Shown one piece after another: positions 10,986 through 20,637 of a stretch of DNA of 64,000 nt. A program made the position numbers and the translations under genes. The stretch comes from Heloderma charlesbogerti (lineage: Eukaryota; Chordata; Lepidosauria; Squamata; Helodermatidae): NCBI GenBank assembly GCA_026122225.1, contig JANEZZ010001374.1, positions 62,001 through 126,000 on the forward strand, read 5' to 3'. Position 1 is the stretch's first letter; each line of letters starts with the position of its first letter. The notes under the pieces were generated by a model. It did no database searches, was not told the origin of the DNA, and saw only the letters and a list, made by a program, of their open reading frames with translations.

Positions 10986-11906
10986 TAGGGATGGCGGAGG
11001 ATTTCTCCCCGAAACTTCGGGGGGCCGAGCGCCAACGCGTTTGGCCCCCCGAACAAGTTTCGGAGAGAAATCCTCCGCACGCACCCCGCACCCCCCCCGG
11101 GACGGGACTTACCTTTTGCGAATGTCCCTCCCGGTGGCTGGTCCGGCCGGCGGTTCGGCGGGTGTTCGAGCGAGGCGGGAGCGGCAGCCGGTCTTTCGAC
11201 CGGCTGCCACCCCCGCCATTGCAATAAAAGAAAAAAAAAACGCCCCCTGATAGGCTACGTGACAATTCACGTAGCCTATCACGGCTAGATTTGCAAAGTC
11301 AGCCATGATAGGCTACGTGAATCGTCACGTAGCCTATCACGGGTGACTTTAAAAAAAAAAAAGAGTGTACGGATAATGGCGGCCCCCATAGGGAGCCGCC
11401 ATTCCCGTTCCTTATTTGGTGGCTGTAGTCTACGTAAATGTTTACGTAGACTACGGCAAAAATAAGGGCAATGCTATTTGCGTTGCCCTTATTTTCGCCG
11501 TAGTCTACGTAAACATTTACGTAGACTACAGCCACCAAATAAGGAACGGGAATGGCGGCTCCCTATGGGGGCCGCCATTATCCGTACACTCTTTTTTTTT
11601 TTTTTTTTAAAGTCACCCGTGATAGGCTACGTGACGATTCACGTAGCCTATCACGGCTGACTTTGCAAATCTAGCCGTGATAGGCTACGTGAATCATCAC
11701 GTAGCCTATCAGGGGGCGTTTTTTTTTTGTTTTTTTTTTACGTTCGCGGCCGGGCGAGGCGGGAAGCCTCCTCCCCGGCCTGAATTTCGGCTGGGCGAGG
11801 CGGGAAGCCTCCCCCCCGGCCTGAACTTCGCGGGGGGAGCAGCGAAGCGCTCCCCCCCACCGCGAACGGCCTTCGACGACAGGTAAGGGACTTTCGTCCA
11901 CCCCTA
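10986..11906. mobile_element. Nested-palindrome hAT-like element, copy 3 (complete, 921 bp)
   Basis: Perfect 8-bp TSD CCAACAGC (10978-10985, 11907-11914); ends TAGGGATGGCGGA and TCGTCCACCCCTA. In order it has: a GC-rich hairpin (10995-11077); an antisense splice donor ACTTAC (11107-11112); a hairpin GCAGCCGGTC/GACCGGCTGC (11184-11208); two ~37-bp palindromes with CACGTAGCCTATCA halves (11248-11282, 11308-11341); an A-tract; the ATGGCGGC hairpin; the TAGTCTACGTAAA palindrome; and the GGGCAAtGC..GCaTTTGCGTTGCCC-type centre near 11475. All of this is then mirrored to the right end. It encodes no transposase. It interrupts the BovB endonuclease domain. Confidence 0.95.
11110..11219 (-). other. 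Conserved micro-ORF ending at splice donor (copy 3)
   Basis: ATGGCGGG at 11219 (minus strand) opens a 36-codon frame beginning MAGVAAGRKTGCRSR and ending at AAAAG|GTAAGT (donor GT at 11112-11111), where TAA would stop an unspliced read. The same frame and donor recur in copies 6, 8, 9, 10 and 12. Whether it is transcribed is unknown. Confidence 0.5.
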
Positions 11907-12207
11907 CCAACAGCACAAGAGAAGACTCTACACATGGACATCACCAGATGGTCAATATCGAAATCAGATTGATTATGTCCTTTGCAGCCAAAGATGGAGA
12001 AGCTCCATACAGTCAGTAAAAACAAGACCTGGAGCTGACGGTGGCTCATATTATGAGCTTCTTGCAAAATTTCAGCTTAAATTGAAGAACGTAGGGAAAA
12101 CCACTAAACCATTCAGGTATGACCTAAATCTTATCCCTAATGAATATACAGTGGAAGTGAGGAATAGATTTAAGGGATTACACCTGATAGACAGAGTGCC
12201 TGAGGAG
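11907..12207 (+). pseudogene. BovB ORF, middle segment between two insertions
   Basis: The BovB frame resumes after copy 3 (QQHKRRLYTWTSPDGQYRNQ, IDYVLCSQRWRSSIQSVKTR) and runs through LNLIPNEYTVEVRNRFKGL to VPEE at 12207. This is the C-terminal part of the endonuclease (conserved YTWTSPDG and QIDYVLC blocks) and the linker to RT. It is cut by the second hAT-like insertion at 12208. Confidence 0.88.
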
Positions 12208-13122
12208 TAGGGTTGTACGAAAGTCACTTACCTGGTCTCGCAGCTTGCTTCGCGGTGGGGGGGAGGCGCTTCGCTTCTCCCCCCGAAGTTCAGGCTGGGG
12301 GGGGAGGCTTCCTGCCTCGCCCGGCCGAAATTCAGGCTGGGGAGAAGCGCCCCGTCTCCCCGGCTGCAAACTTCAAAAAAAAAGCCCCGTGATAGGCTAC
12401 GTAATGATTTACGTAGCCTATCATGGCTAGATCTGCAAAGTCAGCCGTGATAGGCTACGTTAATCGTCACATAGCCTATCACGGGTGACTTAAAAAAAAA
12501 AAAAAAGCGCGTACGCAAATGGCGGCCCCCATAGGGAGCCGCCATTCGCATTCCTTATTTGGTCCCTGTATTCTACGTAAAGATTTACGTAGACTACGGC
12601 GAAAATAAGGGCAACACTATTTGCGTTGCCCTTATTTTCGCTGTATTCTACGTAAATCTTTACGTAGACTACAGGGACCAAATAAGGAACGTAAATGGTG
12701 GCTCCCTATGGGGGCCGCCATTAGCGTACACGCTTTTTTTTTTTTTAAGTCACCCATGATAGGCTACGTGACGATTAACATAGCCTATCACGGCTGACTT
12801 TGCAAATCTAGCCGTGATAGGCTACGTTAATCGTTACATAGCCTATCACAGGGGTGTTGTGGTTTTTTTTAGCTTTTTTTTAGTTTTTTTTTAGGTTTTT
12901 TTAGTGTTTTTTTTTTAGTTTTTTTTTAGCTTTTCCGCCCCTGACGTAGACCTGCCGAACCGCCGCCGGGACCCGCCGCCGGGAGCAACATTCGTAAAAG
13001 GTAAGTCCCATCCCGGGGGGGGGGCGGGGGGGCCGGAGAATTTCTCCCCAAACCTTCAGAGGACCGAATGCGTTGGCACTCGGCCCCCCGAAGTTTCGGG
13101 GAGAAATTCTCCCCCATCCCTA
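12208..13122. mobile_element. Nested-palindrome hAT-like element, copy 4 (complete, 915 bp)
   Basis: Perfect 8-bp TSD CTGAGGAG (12200-12207, 13123-13130); ends TAGGGTTGTACGAAAG and CTCCCCCATCCCTA. It has the same module order as copy 3 in the opposite orientation. The symmetry centre is near 12622 (GGGCAACACTATTTGCGTTG). Near 12850-12930 the ATGGCGGC hairpin is replaced by a run of T-rich AGTTTTTTTTT repeats, so this copy lacks the micro-ORF start but keeps the donor AAAAGGTAAGTCCC (GT at 13001-13002). Confidence 0.95.
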
Positions 13123-14933
13123 CTGAGGAGCTATGGACAGAGGTCCGTAACATTGTTCAGGAGGCAGCAACTCAAACCATCCCAAAGAAAAAGAAATGCA
13201 AGACAGCAAAGTGGCTGTCTGATGAGGCTTTACAAGTAGCTGAAGAAAGAAGGGAAGTGAAAAGCAAGGGAGAAAGGGAGAATATATCCAACTGAATGCA
13301 GAGTTCCAGAGAATAGCAAGGAGAGACAAGAAGGCCTTCTTAAATGAACAATGCAAAGAAATCGAGGAAAACAACAGAATGGGAAAGACTAGAGATCTCT
13401 TCAAGAAAAATGGAGATCTCAAGGGAACGTTTTGTGCAGAGACAGGCATGATAAAGGACAAAGAAGGCAGGGATCTAACAGAAGCAGATGAGATTAAGAA
13501 GAGGTGGAAAGAATACACAGAAGAACTATACAGGAAAGATCTTAATGTCCCTGATAGCCATGATAGTGCGGTCACTGAACCTGAGCCGGACATCCTAGAG
13601 GGTGAAGTCAAGTGGGCCTTAGGAAGCTTTACTAACAACAAAGCTAGTGGAGATGACAGTCTTCCAGCTGAGCTATTTAAAATCCTAAAAGATGATGCTG
13701 TTAAAGTGCTGCATTCAATATGCCAACAAATTTGGAACACTCAACAGTGGCCGCAAGACTGGAAAAGGTCAGTTTACATTCCCATTCCAAAGAAGGGCAA
13801 CGCCCAAAGAGTGTTCAAACTACCGCACAATTGCACTCATTTGACATGCCAGCAAGATTATGCTCAAAATCCTACAAGCTAGGCTTCAGGAGTATGCGAA
13901 CCGAGAACTACCGGAAGTACAAGCTGGGTTTCGAAGAGGCAGAGGAACTAGAGATCAAATCGCCAACATTCGCTGGATCATGGAGAAAGCAAGAGAATTC
14001 CAGAAAAACATCTATTTCTGCTTCATTGACTACGCTAAAGCCTTTGATTGTGTGGATCACAACAAGCTCTGGCAAATTCTTAAAGTGATGGGAGTACCAG
14101 ACCACCTTACCTGTCTCCTGAGAAACCTGTACGAGGGTCAAGAAGCAACAGTAAGAACCAGACATGGAACAACCGAGTGGTTCAAAATTGGGAAAGGAGT
14201 ACGACAAGGCTGCATATTGTCACCCTGCTTATTTAACTTATATGCAGAGTACATCATGAGAAACGCCGGGTTGGATGAATCACAGGTCGGAATTAAGATT
14301 GCCGGGAGAATTATCAACAACCTCCAATATGCAGACAATACCACCCTAATGGCAGAAAGCAAAGAGGATCTCAAGAGCCTCTTGTTGAGGGTGAAAGAGG
14401 AGAGTGCAAAAGCGGGTTTGAAACTCAACATTAAAAAAACTAAGATCATGGCATCTGGCCCCATCACCTCCTGGCATATAGAAGGGGAAGAAATGGAAGC
14501 AGTGACAGATTTTACTTTCTTGGGCTCCAAGATCACCGCAGACGGTGACTGTAGCCATGAAATTAAAAGATGCTTGCTCCTTGGGAGGAAAGCTATGGCA
14601 AACCTAGACAGCATAGTAAGAAGCAGAGACATCACCTTGCCGATAAAGGTCCGTCTAATCAAAGCTATGGTTTTCCCAGTAGTAGTGTATGGCTGTGAGA
14701 GCTGGACTATAAGGAAGGCTGAGCGCCGAAGAATTGATGCTTTTGAACTGTGGTGCTGGAGAAGACTCTTACGAGTCCCCTGGACTGCAAGGAGGTCAAA
14801 TCAGTCAATCCTAAAGGAAATTAACCCTGAGTGCTCATTGGAAGGACAGACACTGAAGCTGAAGCTGAAATATTTTGGCCACCTAATGCGGAGAGAAAAC
14901 TCTGGAAAAGACCCTGATGCTGAGAAAGACTGA
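13123..14933 (+). pseudogene. BovB ORF, 3' part: reverse transcriptase
   Basis: The frame continues ELWTEVRNIVQEAATQTIPK, then the RT domain in two overlapping frames (13379-13882 and 13860-14933) separated by a frameshift near 13860. Motifs: IPIPKKGN, EVQAGFRRGRGTRDQ, CFIDYAKAFDCVDH, GVRQGCILSPCLFN. The catalytic box reads YADN (Asn codon at 14337-14339) where an active enzyme needs YADD. The C-terminus with YGCESWTIRKAERRR and LKYFGHLMRR is intact. The YADN change and the frameshift make it inactive. Confidence 0.93.
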
Positions 14934-15324
14934 AGGCAAAAGCAGAAGGGGACGGCAGAGGATGAGATGGCTAGATAGCATCACCGATGCAGTGAATATG
15001 AACTTGAGCGCACTCTGGGAGGGAGCGCAGGACAGGAGGGCCTGGCATGCTGTGGTCCATGGTGTCACGAAGAGTCGGACACGACTGAACGACTGAACAA
15101 CAACAACAACTCAGCTGGCTGCCATAATGATTCATTTTGCAGCTGGCTGAATGATCCAGCAGCCAGGGCCAGGGCGGGATCAAGGAAAGGGAGGAGGAGC
15201 CACCATTGCAAGTTCAGAGAGTAATTTGGGGGGCCTTCAGAATCCTGGGGCACCAGACCTGCTCCCCAAGGTGCAGCGTGGGTGTGCCACTGGAAAGGTG
15301 GTAGGGCCATGTTTTACTTATAGC

Positions 15325-15450
15325 TGAGGGGTAGGCAACCCAGTGGTCTCCAAATGCTTTGAACTCCAGCTCCCATAATCCAAGACTTCCATCCAGGATG
15401 TCTGGGACTGATGAGAGTTGTAGTCGAAAACATCTGGAAGGCACCGTGGT
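15325..15450. mobile_element. Fold-back MITE copy (hAT-type)
   Basis: GGGGTAGGCAACCCAGTGGTC..CCAAATGCTTTGAACTCCAGC pairs imperfectly with GAGTTGTAGTCGAAAACATCTGGAAGGCACC. It is the same family as 1005, 28787, 29580 and 44115. Confidence 0.6.
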
Positions 15451-15544
15451 CCTTATTAAATCAGCGTTTATATAACATTTATTCAGGTTACAGATCTCTA
15501 CTGGGAACTAAATTCACAACTGGAAGGGCTCCTTTTCATAATGT

Positions 15545-15660
15545 ATGATACTTGTTTACTTCACTTATGCACTGCTTTTCCTCCAAATTTCTCAAAACAT
15601 TATACACATGGAATCCCAGGAGGTCTCCTATCCAGGCCATTGCTTAGGCAATAAAACTAT
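15545..15660 (-). mobile_element. Possible 5S-rRNA-derived SINE fragment
   Basis: ACATGGAATCCCAGGAGGTC and TCCTATCCAGGCCATTGCTTAGG resemble the better preserved antisense 5S-like SINE at 57030-57140. It is short and diverged. Confidence 0.4.
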
Positions 15661-15937
15661 AATCGGACTTCAGACCACTATCTTGACCAGGGGTGCACAA
15701 CCTGAGCTGCATGCGTCCCTCCACCAGTCTGTGTGTGGCTCATTGAGCCTGGAGGTCCCCGCTCAATTTTCCTCACAGCAGCTGGGCTTTAGGGACAAGA
15801 CTGCTCTTTTGGTGCTGCTATTAACGGGCTTTAGCCTCCTCCCAGCAACCCCAAAGCAGCCACAGTTACTGTTTTACTGCTGCTAATGGTGGCAGGAAAG
15901 GAGAGATCCCAACTGGGCTTGCTGAGGTGGGTAGTGA
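15661..15937. other. No gene seen
   Basis: A short stretch between a SINE-like fragment and the compound hAT-like insertion, with no recognisable coding or repeat signal. The 113-codon frame at 15545-15886 has no domain. Confidence 0.4.
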
Positions 15938-16327
15938 CCTGGGCCTAGGGATGTACGAAACCACTTATCTGTTTCGTAAGTGGCATCCATGGGGGGAGAG
16001 GCACTCCATACCTCCCCCCGAAATCCTCCCTGGCTGGCTCTGCTCCGTGGAGCCACCGGCCGGGTGGATCTGCAGCCAGGCATCCAGCTGCGGCAGGTCT
16101 TCGGCCGCAAATGGCGGCCAGCGTATCAGCTACCATTTGCATCCCTTCGCTGAGCTGTGATAGGCTATGTAAATATTTACATAGCCTATCACGGCAAAAG
16201 TGGGGACACAAACGGCGGCCACTACACCATTTGCGTCCCTGTCTTTTGCCATGATAGGCTACGTAAATATATACGTCGCCTATAACGACAAAAGAAAAGA
16301 CAGGGAAGCAAATGGCATAGCAGCCAC

Positions 16328-17211
16328 TAGGGATGTACGAAAGTGACTTACCTTTTCGCAGATTCTGTTCATGGGGGGGGGGGAGGCGTTCCGTCCCTCC
16401 CCTCGGAATCCTCAATGGGGGGGAGGCGATCTGGTCCTCCCCCCCGGAATCCTTGACGGCCGGCTCTGCTCCGCGGCGGCTCTGCAGAGCCGCCGGCCAG
16501 GCCAGGGCCATCCACACCTGGATTTCCGGCTGCAGTGGCTGCTGGGTAAAACAAAACAAAAAACGGTGTACGCAAATGGCGGCTACAGCCGCCGCCATTT
16601 GCGTTTCTTATTTTTCGCCATCTTAGTCTACGTAAATATTTACATAGACTATGATGGCAAAAATAAAGGGGAACGCAAATAGCATAGTGGGTGCTATTTG
16701 CGTCCTTTTTTGATTCGCCGTTTTAGCCTACGTAAATATTTACGTAGGCTAAAACGGCAAATCAAAAAGGGATGCAAATAGCGCCCACTACGCCATTTGC
16801 ATTCCCCTTTATTTTTGCCGTAATAGTCTACGTAAATATTTACATAGACTAAGACGGCGAAAAATAAGGAATGCAAATGGCGGCGGCTGTAGCCGCCGCC
16901 ATTTGCGTATGCGTTTTTTTTTTTAACTGGGATGTGATAGGCGACGTAAGTCTTTACATAGCCTATCACGTCTCTGTAAAAAAAAAAAACCCAGACAACC
17001 AGACTGCAAATGGCGGCGGCGGCAGCTGGTTGGAAGACCAGCCGCCGAAGCCACCGCCGCCCAGAACATCCACCCCAGGTAAGTCTCGTCCCGGGGGGGA
17101 TCCACAGGGGGCCGGGGGGGTGGCAGGCCGTTCCACCACAGATTTCAGGGGGCCGAATGCACTGGCATTCGGCCTCACCGAGATCCGTGGCGGAATTCTC
17201 TGACATCCCTA
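16328..17211. mobile_element. Nested-palindrome hAT-like element, copy 6 (B-type, inside copy 5)
   Basis: Ends TAGGGATGTACGAAAGTGAC and ATTCTCTGACATCCCTA. TSD GCAGCCAC (16320-16327) against GCAGCCGC (17212-17219), 7/8, within copy 5's own AGCCGCCATTTGCG hairpin. A near-perfect ~340-bp palindrome fills 16568-16911, centred on 16737/16738. It contains three ACGTAAATATTTACGTA-type sub-palindromes (16625, 16738, 16833) and ATGGCGGC hairpins on both flanks. Both ends carry outward GTAAGT donors. Confidence 0.92.
17010..17078 (+). other. Conserved micro-ORF ending at splice donor (copy 6)
   Basis: ATGGCGGCGGCGGCAGC at 17010 opens MAAAAAGWKTSRRSHRRPEH and runs to CCCCAG|GTAAGT (GT at 17079-17080). 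The frame stays open beyond the donor. It is alanine-rich like the A-type copies, with the tail diverged. Confidence 0.5.
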
Positions 17212-17378
17212 GCAGCCGCCATTTGCGTTCCTGCCTTTTGCTGTGATAGGCTACGTAAATATATACATAGCCTATCATGGCAAAAGAAAAGACAGGGATG
17301 CAAATGGCATCCCTGCGGTAGCCGTGATAGGCTACATAAATACTTACATAGCCTATCACGCCATTTGAAGGCAGACGA

Positions 17379-17432
17379 ATGGTGGTCGCAGACGCAACCG
17401 CCATTCGCGGAGCACTGGATGGCCGACATAAG
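17379..17432 (+). other. Diverged micro-ORF and donor (copy 5)
   Basis: ATGGTGGTCGCAGACGC at 17379 opens an 18-codon frame (MVVADATAIRGALDGRHK) up to AAG|GTAGGC. The ATGGCGGC has drifted to ATGGTGGT. Confidence 0.35.
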
Positions 17433-17572
17433 GTAGGCTCCATTCCGGGCCCATTTTGCGGGGTGGCGGGGGGGGTCGTTTCGTTCCGCCTCAGATTCCG
17501 GGGGCCCGAATTCACTGGAATTCGGCCTCCCTGGGATCCGTGGCAGAATTCTCTGACATCCCTACCTGGGCT

Positions 17573-18422
17573 CAATCTGCAAGGTGGTGCAAGAGCACAT
17601 CAGGGTAATTCGTGACAGATTACGCTGTCACCAATTTGCAGCAACACCGCAGCTTCCCCCTGGAAACAGCACATTTTCACGAAGTCATTGTAGTGTGGTT
17701 TTCCTTAAACATGGCTCCTGCACAGTTCCACTGCAGTTTGCCCCATCCCCCTGCATTAAATCTTGGGTGTGCCTAGAGCTGTTCTGTGACCTGGCTGTGA
17801 CAGTCACGGTGTGGGGCCACCCCCTTTTTTCCTTTATTCCCTCTTTTTCCCCATTCACAGTAGGGCGATTTTGGACATAGGCTTCCTTTCCCTACTATTT
17901 CTCAGTAGTGCTGTTTTAACCATTCACAATCTTTGGCCTGTTTTAAACATTCACAATATCGCAGCTGCACTCTTTTAACCTTTCACAGTATCCCAGTGGT
18001 GGATGAGAGGGAAGAGGTGTGCAGTAAACTACAGGGGCTTAATGCAGTGCTTCCATTAAACTTCCCTGAGCAGAAGAGCATGGTCACAGGCAGGAAACAA
18101 GCCTCTCTCATTGGCTGAGCAGCACCTACATGGTTGATGACATTCTGTTCTACTCATTGGATTTCACCCACCCAACCCTGAAGTATGGCGGTCTCAAGTG
18201 CATGTGAAAGCAGGTTTTTAAGTAGTTTATACTCTGCTTTTCTTGTTTCATGTGTCACTGATGGACCAAAGTGATTTCAAATCCAGATATAAGCACAAAA
18301 CGCTTCAGAAACTGTCACCATATAGATTCCCCCCTGGATCTCTGCCTGGGTCTCTGCTTTCCTAATGCTATTGGCGGTGGGAAAGTAGGAAGCCCGATCA
18401 TGGTTGCTGCAGTGGGGAGAAG
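17573..18422. other. No gene seen
   Basis: Unique-looking sequence between two B-type insertions. Repeated TTTTAACCATTCACAA / TTTTAAACATTCACAA / TTTTAACCTTTCACAG phrases at 17913-17990 form a short degenerate tandem repeat (~35-bp period). Confidence 0.5.
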
Positions 18423-18430
18423 ACCCTGAA

Positions 18431-18982
18431 TAGGGATGTATGAAACCACTTATCTGTTTCATAAGTGGCATCCACGGTGGGGGGGGGGAGGCGCTCTGTC
18501 CCTCCCCCTGGAATCCTCCCCGGCCGGCTCCGTTCCGCGGCGACTCTGTGGAGCTGCCGGCCAGGTGCATCCGCAGCCAGACATCCGGCTGCAGCAGGTC
18601 TGCGGACACAAATGGCGGCCAGTGTAGTGGCCGCCATTTGCATCCCTTCGCTGAGCCATGATAGGCTACGTAAATATTTATGTAGCCTATCATGGCAAAG
18701 AGCGGGGACGCAAATGGCCGTTTGTGTCCCTGCTCTTTGCCATGATAGGCTATGTAAATATTTACATAGCCTATCACAGCTCAGCGAAGGGACGCAAATG
18801 GCGGCCGGTGTAGCGGCTGCCATTTGTGGCCGCAGCCCGGCAGTGGCCAGAGCCGCCGCCACCACCGCCGAAGCCGTAGCCAGGTAGGTTCCATTCCAGG
18901 GGGCTTCCACGGGATGGTGGGGCGGGAATTCACTGGAATTCGGCCTCCCTGGGATCCGTGGCGGAATTCTCTGACATCCCGA
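18431..18982. mobile_element. Nested-palindrome hAT-like element, copy 7 (B-type, 552 bp)
   Basis: Left end TAGGGATGTATGAAACCACT; right end TTCTCTGACATCCCGA, a one-base change from CCCTA. TSD ACCCTGAA (18423-18430) against ACCTTGAA (18983-18990), 7/8. A large palindrome spans about 18612-18812, centred near 18716 (GCAAATGGCCGTTTG), with GATAGGCTACGTAAATATTTA sub-hairpins (quoted as half-site GATAGGCTACGTAAAT) at 18658-18696 and 18741-18779. Confidence 0.9.
18798..18883 (+). other. Conserved micro-ORF ending at splice donor (copy 7)
   Basis: ATGGCGGCCGGTGTAGC opens MAAGVAAAICGRSPAVARAA and remains open to GCCAG|GTAGGT (GT at 18884-18885). It is alanine-rich like the others, but the body sequence differs because the palindrome provides it. 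Confidence 0.45.
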
Positions 18983-18990
18983 ACCTTGAA

Positions 18991-20440
18991 GCAGCCTATT
19001 CTCTGTGTGTGTGCATGCGCTTGAGTGTGCATGTGTACATGCATATGTGCATCCCCCACCCACCCCTGACACCAGATGCAGCCCTCAGGACCGAAAAGCT
19101 TTTGCCCCCTGATCTAAACCATGCATAAACTAAGCTTGGGAAATCAGAGACACAGTGTGATATTAATGGATCTAATGTATCAGCATCAGCATTATTAACT
19201 AATTTCCTCATTTGCATCTGAGGCATTTTGTTTGGTAAAAGGATAATTAAGCATATGCAAACATTCTACACACTGCATACATTCTTGAGACTCTGGCAAA
19301 TGATGAATGGGAAAATTAGAGGTTGCAGGAAAATGTAAATATCATCCTTTGTAAACCTGTCCCCTGGCAAGAATGAAATATTCCTCCTTTAAGCAATGAA
19401 GCATTCATTATATTCTTTTCACATCAGTAAAGAATGCCTGAGACTGTTTTACATACTTGATTGTTCCCGTTACTTTTTTTTCCTGAGCACTCCTGTTGAA
19501 TTGGGATTTGTCTTGGTTTTGTTAAACAAGTGCTCCGGCAGTACAATGCAGAAAGAAGTGCCATAACTCCAATTAACTCCCATGCTATAATCTCTTGAAC
19601 AATTCTGGATCTGTCTCCTCATCTTTTTTGTATTAACAGCCATGGGTCATTTGCCAAACGTTTGGTTAAATAATTCCACAGTGGATTAAACTGTGAACTC
19701 ACATCTTGGTTATCACCATTAATAATCTATGTATAATTGTGCAAAACTACCTGGAATATTGGGGTCATTGGGCAAGCCAATTAAATCTTAGCTCCCATAG
19801 GGAAAAGCATACCTTCCTACAGTTCTTGCTGCAGATTATTTATTTATTTATTTATTTATTTCGATACTGCCCAATAGCCAAAGCTCTCTGGGCAGTTCAC
19901 AAAAAAGGAGTCTTCAATCACAACATTTGGCAAGGCTACTTTCTCCTGTAATGGTTCAAGGCTAATCCAATAATTGCTGTGTTTCATCAAGGACCAAACT
20001 TGTCTATGCATTGTGAGAGCAGCTCAGAACAACTCCATGGGAGGATAGTGGGTATGCAAGCTCTGATCTTGCATCAGAGTTTGTGTTATTCAGGGTGTCC
20101 ACTGGGGTATCCACTGATGCCCATCCACCTGAAGAACAAACACCATGGGTGGAATAGATTCCTCCTTCTCTTCTGAAGCCCCTGATGGGGAACCCTCTAG
20201 AGCAGATCTGGGAGGCACAGGGTCCAGGAAGGGAGGAGGTCCCATTATGCAAATGGAAGTCCACTCACATAATGTTGGATGTCAGCCAGGAATAACTTAT
20301 ATGGAAGGAACAAGACTTAGATACTGTGACTCAAGAACTGATTTAGTCTTATCTGCAGCCACAGGTGCTGTTAAACCTGTCCACTAGCAGTTCTGAAACC
20401 TGACACTCACAGGCATAGTTCCTTCCTAGGTCTGCTACCT
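18991..20440. other. No gene; simple repeat and dispersed tail
   Basis: A (TTTA)n tract at 19837-19862 is followed by the dispersed motif TACTGCCCAATAGCCAAAGC. A purine/pyrimidine GTGT-rich patch is at 19003-19045. No coding signal. Confidence 0.5.
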
Positions 20441-20637
20441 AGAATCATAGAATAGTAGAATCATAGAATAGTAGGGTTGGAAGGGGCCTACAAGACCATC
20501 GAGTCCAACCCCCTGCTTAGTGCAGGAATCCAAGTCAGAGCATCCCTGTCAGATGGCTGTCCAGCCTCATCTTGAATGCTTCCAGTGTGGGAGAGCCCAC
20601 CACCTCCCTAGGTAATTGGTTCCATTGTTGTATTGCT

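Larger units (their letters stand above)
10041..15107 (+). mobile_element. Full-length RTE-BovB LINE, split by two hAT-like insertions
   Basis: A 10-bp target-site duplication AACTCAGCTG flanks it (10031-10040 and 15108-15117). Subtracting the two hAT-like insertions and their duplicated 8-mers leaves about 3.2 kb, the usual BovB length. The 5' region (CCCCTTGATGGATCACTGCC) leads into an apurinic endonuclease domain and then reverse transcriptase. The tail ends ACTGAACGACTGAACAACAAC, the BovB 3' signature. The reading frame carries stops, frameshifts and a mutated RT active site, so the copy is dead. Confidence 0.95.
15946..17564. mobile_element. Nested-palindrome hAT-like element, copy 5 (B-type, contains copy 6)
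   Basis: Ends TAGGGATGTACGAAACCACT and AATTCTCTGACATCCCTA. TSD CCTGGGCC (15938-15945) against CCTGGGCT (17565-17572), 7/8. Removing copy 6 leaves about 727 bp. The interior has palindromes at 16145-16195 and 16247-16290 on the left and 17240-17285 and 17318-17360 on the right, all with GATAGGCTA half-sites. The terminal GC-rich block (AATTCACTGGAATTCGGCC) differs from the A-type copies, so this defines a second subfamily. Donor-like AAGGTAGG at 17431-17436; left donor mutated to ACTTATCTG. Confidence 0.9.

Noticed and set aside
11299..12759. Repeated peptide-like ORFs such as ..VYVNVYVDYGENKG.. and ..IGYVTIHVAYHG.. in many places
   Set aside because: They are read-through translations of the TAGTCTACGTAAA and TGATAGGCTACGT palindromes and appear on both strands of the same DNA, so symmetry explains them rather than protein conservation.
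13001..13010. Splice donor-like GTAAGT as proof of a transcribed gene here
   Set aside because: The motif sits in every element copy at the same place, so it marks the transposon, not a local gene. Transcription cannot be shown from sequence.
16140..17360. Regularly spaced palindromes resembling a CRISPR array
   Set aside because: Units are mirrored rather than direct, spacers are themselves repeats, the context is vertebrate, and the blocks lie within TSD-bounded transposons.
16694..17575. 293-codon minus-strand ORF
   Set aside because: It runs across the boundary of two nested hAT-like copies and consists of palindrome-derived repeats with no domain.
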